From positions 1 through 5,198 of the forward strand of contig CALGIL010000143.1 of assembly GCA_937914895.1 (NCBI GenBank): DNA of 5,198 bases. Direction: 5' to 3'. Below, piece by piece: positions 1-5,198 of the stretch. The notes below the pieces were generated by a model. That model was not told where the DNA came from. It did no database searches and saw only the letters and a program-made list of their open reading frames with translations. Both the position numbers and the translations under genes were made by a program. Origin of the DNA: an uncultured Angelakisella sp. Its GTDB lineage: Bacteria > Bacillota > Clostridia > Oscillospirales > Ruminococcaceae. How positions within the stretch are numbered: the stretch's first letter is position 1; each line of letters starts with the position of its first letter.

Positions 1-518
1 GCCTCGTCGGTGGGCAGGCCGATGGTCAGCGGGTTTGTGCCCAGCATATTTTCCACACCGAAGGTGGGGGCAATGGAGGGGCGGGCGTTGGTGCCCGTCA
101 GGCCGATCATGCCCGCATTGGCGGCCATGATGGCGTAATAGCCGGCAATGCCGTAGTGGGTGGAATTGCGCACGGCCACCATGCCCATGCCGTATTCCCT
201 GGCCTTGTCGATGGCCATCTGCATGCTCTTTACGCCAATGACGTGGCCCATGCCGTCGTGCCCATCCACCACCGCGGTGGTCTTGGTCTCACGGACCACC
301 TCAAACCGGGTGTTTACAAGCTGGATGCCCTCGTTGATGCGGTCGATATAGATGGGCTTAAAGCGCCCGACACCGTGGGAATCAATGCCGCGCTTGTCGG
401 ATTCGATCAAAACGGCAGCGCAGGTTTTTGCGTCCTCCGCCGGAACGCCGATGGCCGCAAACGCGCGGGTCATAAAGTCTTCCATCCGTTCAAAGGATTC
501 GTAATAGGTTTTGTCCAT
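1..518 (-). CDS. Ldh2-family NAD(P)-dependent 2-hydroxyacid oxidoreductase (malate/L-lactate dehydrogenase-like), C-terminus beyond window
   Basis: Cytoplasmic NAD(P)-linked dehydrogenase of the Ldh2/YlbC/AllD/ComC fold family, which is unrelated to classical Rossmann-fold LDH/MDH. Only residues 1-172 are visible; family members usually have about 340-360 residues. The conserved family blocks appear in order: DSHGVGRF (about 46-53), VVDGHDGMGH (83-92), RNSTHYGIAGYYA (117-129, where His121 sits in the position of the family's catalytic His motif, usually written NHFG), GTNARPSIAP (142-151) and MLGTNPLTIGLP (158-169). The start is ATG at 518-516. An in-frame TGA lies only two codons upstream (527-525), so no longer start is possible, and GGCGGAG (534-528) is a Shine-Dalgarno 9 nt upstream. 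The substrate cannot be read from this half: malate, lactate, ureidoglycolate, diketogulonate and sulfolactate enzymes all share these motifs. The gene probably has its own promoter at 705-677. Family assignment is firm; the reaction is open. Confidence 0.9.
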   Translation of the reverse strand, partial: MDKTYYESFERMEDFMTRAFAAIGVPAEDAKTCAAVLIESDKRGIDSHGVGRFKPIYIDRINEGIQLVNTRFEVVRETKTTAVVDGHDGMGHVIGVKSMQMAIDKAREYGMGMVAVRNSTHYGIAGYYAIMAANAGMIGLTGTNARPSIAPTFGVENMLGTNPLTIGLPTDE

Positions 519-527
519 TCGCTTTCA

Positions 528-534
528 CTCCGCC
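528..534 (-). promoter_or_regulatory. Ribosome binding site of the Ldh2-family gene
   Basis: On the minus strand GGCGGAG lies 9 nt before the ATG at 518. Together with the in-frame TGA at 527-525 it fixes the start of the dehydrogenase gene. Another ATG at about 541-539 is in a different frame and is not a competing start. Confidence 0.75.
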
Positions 535-605
535 TTTCATTTAGAATCGTAAAGGTTCCGCCGGCAGCGCTTTCCCCCCTTCCATCTATATCCGTCAAAA
601 GACAG

Positions 606-648
606 AAAAAGAGACAGAAACCAGGAAAAAATCCCCAATCGTGTCTCT
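606..648 (-). terminator. Terminator-like hairpin in the leader of the Ldh2-family gene (possible attenuator)
   Basis: Read on the minus strand, AGAGACA (648-642) can pair perfectly with TGTCTCT (616-610), giving a 7-bp stem directly followed by a short U-run (TTTT, 609-606). The 25-nt loop contains a possible short inner helix (GGA/TCC around a T-run). The stem is short and AT-rich for an intrinsic terminator and the loop is large. It could end transcripts reading through from the ATPase gene, whose stop is about 100 nt upstream. It also lies downstream of the apparent promoter at 705-677, so it would be inside the dehydrogenase leader, where it could act as an attenuator. Strength and role are uncertain. 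Confidence 0.3.
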
Positions 649-676
649 CTTCACCGCAAATGCTTCACTCTTTTTT

Positions 677-705
677 AGTATAGCCGATTTTCTCCGGACC
701 CGCAA
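677..705 (-). promoter_or_regulatory. Putative sigma-A-type promoter for the Ldh2-family gene
   Basis: On the minus strand TTGCGG (-35, 705-700; 3 of 6 consensus bases) is followed by a 17-bp spacer and TATACT (-10, 682-677; 5 of 6). Transcription would start near 670, leaving a leader of about 150 nt before the ATG at 518. The boxes lie in the gap after the ATPase stop codon at 750, where a separate promoter is expected. The call rests on the good -10 box and ideal spacing; the -35 is weak. Confidence 0.5.
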
Positions 706-749
706 CCGCTTTTCCGGATTCTTTTTCCAAGGCCCGATTTTGGCCGCCG

Positions 750-3179
750 TCAGCCCTCCGCGGACCCGGCGTTTTTTCTTTTGCCAAACAGGCCGCGGCA
801 GGCGTCCATTCCCGTGGAGATGCCGTCCATGACGGGTCTGGCCAGCAGGACAAACACCAGGAGGATGAGCGCGTCGGACCAGAGGAGGGACGACAGGGTA
901 AAAAATTCCCCCATAAAGAAAAATGCATAGGCAAAGGCCGCGGAGACCGTGATGACCATAGTCCTGCGCAGGGCGTTGTACGGCTTGCTGGTCCGGTGGA
1001 CCATGAGCAGCCCCACGACGCCCATAATGGCCGTGCAGATGCTGGTGAGGGCACCCTCGTTTAAATCAAAGGCGACATAAAACAGAAGGGCCCCCACAAT
1101 GAGGAGCACGTCGGTCAGCGCCGCGGGGACGGCCCGGTACAGAATGTTGCGCAGGAACTTTCCGGTCACCCTGCCGGTGTTGGGCTCCATGGCAAGGACA
1201 AAGGACGGCAGGCCGATGGTCAGCGCGCTGACCAGGCTCAGCTGGGCGGGCGTAAACGGGTACGGCAGCCTTGCAAACAGGGTGATAAAGGCAAGGCAGA
1301 AGGAAAAGATGTTTTTGACAAGGTACAGCGAGGCCGAGCGCTCAATGTTGTTGATGACCCGCCGGCCCTCCCCCACCACGTCGGGCATGGCGGAAAAGTC
1401 GGAGTCCATAAGCACGATATGGGACACCTGGCAGGCGACGTCGCTGCCGGAGGCCATGGCCACGGAGCAGTCCGCCTCCTTAAGGGCCAGGACGTCGTTG
1501 ACGCCGTCGCCGGTCATGGCCACCGTATGCCCCGCGGCCCGCATGGCGCAGATAAGCCTGCGCTTCTGCTCCGGCGTGACCCTGCCGAACACCGTGTATT
1601 CCTCCGCCGCTTTTTTCAGGTCCTTGTCCCCGGTAAGCGTGCGGGCATCCACAAACCGGTCCGCCCCCGGAATGCCCGCCCGCTTTGCCACCTCGGCGAC
1701 GGTTATGGGGTTGTCGCCGGAGATGACCTTGACCGTGACGCCCTGGCTTTCAAAATAGCGGAAGGTGTCCGGGGCCTCGGGCCTGATTTGGTTGGCAAGA
1801 AGAATCAGGGCCAGGGGCATCACCGCGTCGCCGCGGATGGTCTCCTCCTCCAGGCTGCCGTCGTACAGGCCCAGCAGCAGCACCCGGCAGCCCTTGGCCG
1901 CATACTGCTCCACCTGTTTTTTATACCGGGCATACCCCTCCCCCAGCAAAATCTCCGGCGCGCCCAGCAGATAGGTCTCCTCCGCGTCAAAGGACACGCC
2001 CCCGTACTTTCTGGCGGAGGTAAACGGGATGGCCGCGGCGGCCTGCTGCCTTGCCGCACCGGTAAAATAGCGCCGCAGGGCCGCCATGGTGTCGTTGTCC
2101 TCCCGCATGGCATAGGTGTAGTCCGCCATAATCATGCGGATGTCCGATTCCACAAACCGGTCCTCGCACAGCAGGACCACGTCCTCCACGGTCATTTTGT
2201 TTTCCGTAATGGTGCCCGTCTTGTCCACACAGAGGGTATCCACCCGCGCCAGGGTCTCCATACAGCCCATATCGTGGACCAGCGTCTTCTTCCGCGCCAG
2301 GCGGACCACGCCGGCGGCCAGGGCGACGCTTGTCAGCAGGTACAGGCCCTCGGGTATCATGCCCAGCAGGGCCGCCACCGTGGAGGTCACCCCCGTGCGC
2401 ACATCCCGCCCCAGCCAGGCGATCTCTTTGACCGCCAAAATGATGCCGAAGGGAATTACGATAAAGCCGATCCACTTGACCAGCCTGGACAGCGAGCGCA
2501 TCATCTCCGGCACGTGGGGCTTTTTTGCTTTTTTTGCCTCCAGCGTAAGCCTGGCGGCAAAGGAATCGGCGCCCACGGCGGTCAGCCGGGCCCGGCAGGA
2601 GCCGCTGACCACAAAGCTGCCGGACAGCAGCTGGTCCCCGGGATTCTTTTGAATCTCGTCGGCCTCGCCGGTCACCAGGGCCTCGTTGACCTGGCAGGTG
2701 CCCGCAACAACCTGGGCGTCGGCGCAAATTTGGGCGCCCTGGGCAAAAACCGCCACATCGTCCCGGACAAACAGCGCGGTGTCAAGCTCCTGCTCTTGGC
2801 CGTCCCGTATGACGGTGCCCCTGGGCGCCGACAGAATGTTCAGCTTGTCCAGCGTTTTTTTGGAGCGCAGCTCCTGAAAAATGCCGATGCAGACGTTGGC
2901 GATGACAATGCCCATAAACGTCAGGTCCCGCCAGGAGCCCACGGCGGCGACGCAGCCCGCCAGGATAAAAAAGATGAGGTTGAAGTAGGTAAAAATGTGG
3001 GAGGACACAATCTGCCCGACGCTTTTTGTCGGCGGGTCAACCGGGGCGTTGACGCAGCCGCTCTCCGCGCGCTCCCGCACCTGGGCGGCGCTTAGGCCGC
3101 AGTCGGGCTGGGCAAAAAACACCGGGGGCGTCTGCCGCCGGGGCGGGGGGGTCGTGTTTTCTTCTTTTCTGCGCCTCAT
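750..3179 (-). CDS. P-type cation-transporting ATPase, CtpE-like (HAD superfamily)
   Basis: Membrane pump that couples ATP hydrolysis, through a phospho-aspartate intermediate, to cation transport. Numbered from the ATG at 3179 (809 aa): N-terminal cation-ATPase segment (about 25-55), M1-M2 (59-103), actuator domain with TGE (170-172), M3 (235-254), M4 with PEGL (276-279), phosphorylation motif DKTGT (Asp319), a short nucleotide-binding domain with FTSARK (386-391) and GAPE (406-409), SGDNP (487-491), hinge TGDGVND (556-562), and six C-terminal helices M5-M10 (about 616-785). All catalytic motifs are present, so the pump looks intact. The M4 PEGL and the short N-domain resemble the CtpE group, linked in mycobacteria to Ca2+ uptake; here the ion is inferred, not shown. 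M6 reads TIGLP where SERCA has TDGLP. There are no N-terminal heavy-metal-binding domains and no CPC motif, which argues against a Cu/Zn/Cd P1B pump. The start is ambiguous: three consecutive ATGs (3185, 3182, 3179) follow GGGGGA, and only the third has proper spacing. The gene is monocistronic by context. Confidence 0.93.
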   Translation of the reverse strand: MRRRKEENTTPPPRRQTPPVFFAQPDCGLSAAQVRERAESGCVNAPVDPPTKSVGQIVSSHIFTYFNLIFFILAGCVAAVGSWRDLTFMGIVIANVCIGIFQELRSKKTLDKLNILSAPRGTVIRDGQEQELDTALFVRDDVAVFAQGAQICADAQVVAGTCQVNEALVTGEADEIQKNPGDQLLSGSFVVSGSCRARLTAVGADSFAARLTLEAKKAKKPHVPEMMRSLSRLVKWIGFIVIPFGIILAVKEIAWLGRDVRTGVTSTVAALLGMIPEGLYLLTSVALAAGVVRLARKKTLVHDMGCMETLARVDTLCVDKTGTITENKMTVEDVVLLCEDRFVESDIRMIMADYTYAMREDNDTMAALRRYFTGAARQQAAAAIPFTSARKYGGVSFDAEETYLLGAPEILLGEGYARYKKQVEQYAAKGCRVLLLGLYDGSLEEETIRGDAVMPLALILLANQIRPEAPDTFRYFESQGVTVKVISGDNPITVAEVAKRAGIPGADRFVDARTLTGDKDLKKAAEEYTVFGRVTPEQKRRLICAMRAAGHTVAMTGDGVNDVLALKEADCSVAMASGSDVACQVSHIVLMDSDFSAMPDVVGEGRRVINNIERSASLYLVKNIFSFCLAFITLFARLPYPFTPAQLSLVSALTIGLPSFVLAMEPNTGRVTGKFLRNILYRAVPAALTDVLLIVGALLFYVAFDLNEGALTSICTAIMGVVGLLMVHRTSKPYNALRRTMVITVSAAFAYAFFFMGEFFTLSSLLWSDALILLVFVLLARPVMDGISTGMDACRGLFGKRKNAGSAEG

Positions 3180-3185
3180 CATCAT

Positions 3186-3191
3186 TCCCCC
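3186..3191 (-). promoter_or_regulatory. Ribosome binding site deciding the ATPase start
   Basis: On the minus strand GGGGGA abuts a run of three ATG codons at 3185, 3182 and 3179. Spacing is 0, 3 and 6 nt respectively, so the third ATG (3179) is best placed and the second is possible. The frame is open to a TTG at 3233, but that 18-residue extension (starting with GRSALCAGRGAG) does not look like the N-terminus of this family and has only a weak AGGTG upstream. Confidence 0.5.
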
Positions 3192-3479
3192 ATGACCTGC
3201 GCCGCGCCCTGCGCATAGCGCTGATCTCCCCAATATCGGCCGCGCACCTTGGCGGCCGCCGGCTTTCTGCCGTCCGACACCTAAAGGATGGGCTTGATTG
3301 AAAAAAGCAAGCCCACCGGCGCGGCGGCAAGGATAAAGTCTGCCGTCCTGCCGCCTTCTCCGTTTATTATGGTCCGTTTAAATGTCCCAAGACACATTTT
3401 GCTTAAAACAGGCATCCCGTGCACGGAACGGACGGGTCTGCCCGCTGCGGAAGACCCCGCCGGTAAACTGCCAATACTT
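3186..3479 (-). promoter_or_regulatory. Long, structured 5' leader of the P-type ATPase gene
   Basis: About 300 nt between the predicted transcription start and the ATPase start codon hold no convincing gene. On the minus strand the leader can form several hairpins in series: GGGTCT/AGACCC (3457-3452 with 3439-3434); AAATG(TG)TC/GACATTT with a TTGG loop (3399-3391 with 3386-3380); GGCGGCAGG/CCTTGCCGCC (3355-3347 with 3332-3323, one bulged base); and TGGGCTTG/CAAGCCCA (3315-3308 with 3296-3289) with a U6 run inside its 11-nt loop. The last ~100 nt before the ATG are very GC-rich and self-complementary. Such a leader before a cation pump is the kind of place where a metal riboswitch or attenuator may sit, but I could not match it to the Mg2+ M-box, the Mn2+ yybP-ykoY or the NiCo consensus from memory. 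It is annotated as a leader of unknown regulatory role. Confidence 0.45.
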
Positions 3480-3485
3480 TATTTT

Positions 3486-3514
3486 ATTATACCGGCTTAC
3501 GGACGCAAAATCAA
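3486..3514 (-). promoter_or_regulatory. Strong putative sigma-A-type promoter for the P-type ATPase gene
   Basis: On the minus strand TTGATT (-35, 3514-3509; 4 of 6 consensus bases) is separated by exactly 17 bp from a perfect TATAAT (-10, 3491-3486). The start of transcription would fall near 3479, in an AT-rich patch that contrasts with the GC-rich surroundings. It lies downstream of the chemoreceptor terminator and is the only good promoter seen before the ATPase gene. Confidence 0.75.
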
Positions 3515-3659
3515 TTGCGCCCAATGGAATTCCGCCAAAAGCCGACCGGCTTCGACCTTGAGTCCTTTCTGAAATCCACGTGGAAAAGAGGGACCGAAAG
3601 ACAGGGGCAAACGGGCCCGCCGCACCTTTGCGGCCTGAAAGGGCCGGGTTTATTGCAGC
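3515..3659 (-). other. Intergenic region upstream of the ATPase promoter
   Basis: No gene is supported between the chemoreceptor terminator and the -35 box. It contains two small dyads. One is AAGCCG-AC-CGGCTT at 3539-3552, centred about 30 bp upstream of the -35 box, where an activator or repressor could bind. The other is GCCGCA-CCTT-TGCGGC at 3619-3634, just beyond the terminator. Neither matches an operator I recognise. Open frames crossing the region have no family likeness. Confidence 0.4.
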
Positions 3660-3685
3660 AAAAACCACCCGCCAAGGCGGGTGGT
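3660..3685 (-). terminator. Rho-independent terminator of the chemoreceptor gene
   Basis: Read on the minus strand, ACCACCCGCC (3685-3676) pairs perfectly with GGCGGGTGGT (3673-3664). The innermost two pairs probably open to give a CTTG tetraloop. A run of five T (3664-3660) follows at once. It lies about 55 nt after the chemoreceptor stop codon. There is no T-run on the opposite strand, so it acts on minus-strand transcription only and insulates the ATPase gene from the chemoreceptor. Confidence 0.93.
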
Positions 3686-3740
3686 CCTGCGGACGGTTTT
3701 GGCCGGGCGCCCATGTCCCCGATACCGGGGGAGACGGCCG

Positions 3741-5198
3741 TCAGGTCGGGGCAAGGGCGGGCTGGGGCAGCGGCTCCAAAAGGGCGGGCTCCTCGTCGGA
3801 CGCAAGGGGGGCCGGGTCGTCCTGCCAAACCCGGTTTTCGGCCAGCTTAAACTTTCCCACCTCGCCGCGCAGGGCGGCGGCCTGGGCGGACATCTCCTCG
3901 CTGGTGGCGGAGTTTTCCTCCGCCGTGGCGGCGTTGGTCTGCACCACCGAGGAAATCTGGGTAAGCCCGTCCCGGATCTGCTCGATGGCCACGGTCTGCT
4001 GGGAAATGGACTCCTCAATCTTTCCAAAGCTGTCCACCACCTGGGCGGCGCTGGTACCCACATCTCTTAAAATCTGCGCGGTCTGGCTGGTAATCTCCGT
4101 CCCCTTTGCCACGGTGGCCACCGATGCCTGAATCAGCTCCCCCGTCTGCTGGGCGGCCTCGGCCGATTTGGCGGCAAGGCTGCGCACCTCGTCCGCCACC
4201 ACCGCAAAGCCCTTGCCGGCGCTGCCCGCCCGGGCCGCCTCAATGGCGGCGTTGAGGGCCAGGATGTTGGTCTGGAAGGCGATGTCCTCGATGACCTTGG
4301 TAATGCTGGCAATTTGATGGGCCGTCGAGCCGATCTCGGTCATGGCCCCGGTCAGCTGGGCCATCTGGCCGTTTCCGGCGGTTACCCCTTCGCCGGCCTG
4401 CCGGACAAGGCCGTTTGCCTCCTGGACGCTTGCCAGACTTTCCTCCGTCTGCCGGGCGATGGTAAGGACGGAGGCGCTCAGCTCCTCCACCGCAGACGCC
4501 TGCTCCGTGGAGCCCGCCGCCAGGGCCTGGGCCCCGCCGGAAACCTGGGCGGCGCCGCTGCTTACCTCCTCGGCGGCCGTATGAATGGTGCTCATGGTCC
4601 GGTTGATGGAGGAGGCCGTATGGACAATGGCCTCCTTAAGGGCCCCAAAGTCGCCGGGGTAGTCCATATCCACCCGGACCTGGAGGTCGCCCTGGGCAAT
4701 GCGGCCAAACTTTTCGATGGCGTCGCCCAAAATAACGCCCTGCATCCGGTTGTTGCTTCGGATGAGGTCCACCATCTCGCCCAGCTCGTCACGGCTTTTA
4801 TAGGCGATCTCGGTGTTCAGGTTCCCCTTGGCAATCTCGCGGTAGGCGCCCACAATCTCCTTGACTGGGGTCAGGATGGATCTGCTGATGGCGGTTACCA
4901 CCACCACCGTCACCGCCACGGACGCGGCAATGGCGATGATAAGCATGGTCCAGACGGCGGCGGAGGCGGTTTTGGCGTCGGCGCTCTGCTGCTGGGCGCG
5001 CAGGCCCTCGGTCTGGGAAAAGCCAAGGAGCATTTCGGACGCCTGTTCAAAGGCGGGAGAATACTGGCTGTAAAGCAGGCTGCGGGCCTTTTGGGTGCTC
5101 TCCTCGGTCTTGGTCTCCAGCAGCCCGCTGATTTCCCGCCCGGCGGCGGAGGCCTGCTCCAGCAGGGCCCGCACCCGGGCAATCTCCTCCTCCCCCGC
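3741..5198 (-). CDS. Methyl-accepting chemotaxis protein (chemoreceptor), N-terminus beyond window
   Basis: Membrane chemoreceptor that passes a ligand signal to CheA/CheW and is tuned by CheR/CheB methylation. 485 codons are visible and the frame stays open to the window edge, so the GTG near 5174 is internal and the true start is not seen. Numbered from the first visible residue: end of a helical extracytoplasmic sensor region (1-80), transmembrane helix (about 81-105), HAMP (about 106-157), a second HAMP-like unit with [16 protein letters not shown] (about 168-184), then the long signalling coiled coil. The CheA/CheW-contacting hairpin tip runs from IEDIAFQTN (303 on) through [10 protein letters not shown] to [10 protein letters not shown] (about 338). 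Likely methylation pairs in consensus context are E238/E239, E427/E428 and E434/E435. The tip reads AGSAGKGF, with Ser326 where many receptors have Glu. The C-terminus is an acidic, Pro-rich tail with no NWETF-like CheR-tethering pentapeptide. The ligand cannot be inferred because most of the sensor domain is missing. It ends in TGA and a strong terminator. Confidence 0.96.
   Translation of the reverse strand, partial: AGEEEIARVRALLEQASAAGREISGLLETKTEESTQKARSLLYSQYSPAFEQASEMLLGFSQTEGLRAQQQSADAKTASAAVWTMLIIAIAASVAVTVVVVTAISRSILTPVKEIVGAYREIAKGNLNTEIAYKSRDELGEMVDLIRSNNRMQGVILGDAIEKFGRIAQGDLQVRVDMDYPGDFGALKEAIVHTASSINRTMSTIHTAAEEVSSGAAQVSGGAQALAAGSTEQASAVEELSASVLTIARQTEESLASVQEANGLVRQAGEGVTAGNGQMAQLTGAMTEIGSTAHQIASITKVIEDIAFQTNILALNAAIEAARAGSAGKGFAVVADEVRSLAAKSAEAAQQTGELIQASVATVAKGTEITSQTAQILRDVGTSAAQVVDSFGKIEESISQQTVAIEQIRDGLTQISSVVQTNAATAEENSATSEEMSAQAAALRGEVGKFKLAENRVWQDDPAPLASDEEPALLEPLPQPALAPT

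Noticed and set aside
156..683. A 175-codon open frame on the plus strand covering the start of the dehydrogenase gene
   Set aside because: It is antisense to the clear Ldh2-family coding sequence and runs into its leader; the protein resembles no family.
693..718. TCCGGA repeated at 693-698 and 713-718, followed by TTCTTTTT on the plus strand, looking like a terminator
   Set aside because: TCCGGA is its own reverse complement, so pairing is trivial. The stem is only 6 bp, no plus-strand gene precedes it, and the minus strand has no T-run after it.
1419..3095. A 558-codon open frame on the plus strand, fully antisense to the ATPase gene
   Set aside because: Its product is rich in His, Gly, Arg and Gln with no recognisable domain, and it is explained by GC-rich third codon positions of the ATPase gene on the other strand.
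3186..3479. A known metal riboswitch (M-box, yybP-ykoY or NiCo) before the ATPase
   Set aside because: I looked for the conserved cores and found only short chance likenesses, such as GGGGAG near 3227 and TGGGACA near 3388. Their order and spacing do not fit, and the GGGGAG lies too close to the start codon for a full yybP-ykoY fold.
3378..3668. A 96-codon minus-strand open frame across the terminator, ATPase promoter and leader
   Set aside because: It overlaps the terminator and the promoter, has no good Shine-Dalgarno and no family resemblance.
3580..4131. Plus-strand open frames over the 3' end of the chemoreceptor gene
   Set aside because: They are antisense to strongly conserved chemoreceptor sequence and have low-complexity, Arg/Gly-rich products.
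5172..5174. GTG as the start codon of the chemoreceptor
   Set aside because: The frame continues open to the window edge with a helical, Glu-rich sequence. A start here would leave no N-terminal signal anchor or full sensor domain.

Overview
This window looks like an ordinary chromosomal stretch of a GC-rich anaerobic Firmicute. The best guess is a Clostridia member of the Oscillospiraceae/Ruminococcaceae type. That guess rests on GC-rich coding sequence, AT-rich promoters with good sigma-A-type boxes, and three protein families whose sequence style is common in that group. No rRNA, tRNA or other marker is present, so the assignment is an inference.

All three protein-coding genes read on the minus strand, so transcription runs from high to low coordinates. 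From right to left: (1) 5198-3741, a methyl-accepting chemotaxis protein whose N-terminus lies beyond the window, ended by a strong intrinsic terminator at 3685-3660; (2) a non-coding stretch of about 470 bp with a very good promoter (TTGATT-17-TATAAT, 3514-3486) and a GC-rich, hairpin-rich leader of roughly 300 nt; (3) 3179-750, a complete P-type cation-transporting ATPase of the CtpE-like type; (4) a 230-bp gap with a second promoter (TTGCGG-17-TATACT, 705-677) and a leader of about 150 nt containing a terminator-like hairpin; (5) 518-1, the N-terminal half of an Ldh2-family (malate/L-lactate dehydrogenase-like) oxidoreductase, cut by the window edge.

Each gene appears to be its own transcription unit. 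A terminator separates the chemoreceptor from the ATPase, and separate promoters precede the ATPase and the dehydrogenase. Nothing in the sequence ties the three into one pathway: one senses signals for motility, one pumps cations across the membrane, and one oxidises or reduces a 2-hydroxyacid in the cytoplasm.

I found no mobile element, CRISPR array, phage gene, toxin-antitoxin or defence gene, and no convincing undescribed system. The parts most worth a second look are the long structured leader of the ATPase, the terminator-like hairpin in the dehydrogenase leader, and the ion-site residues in M6 of the ATPase.
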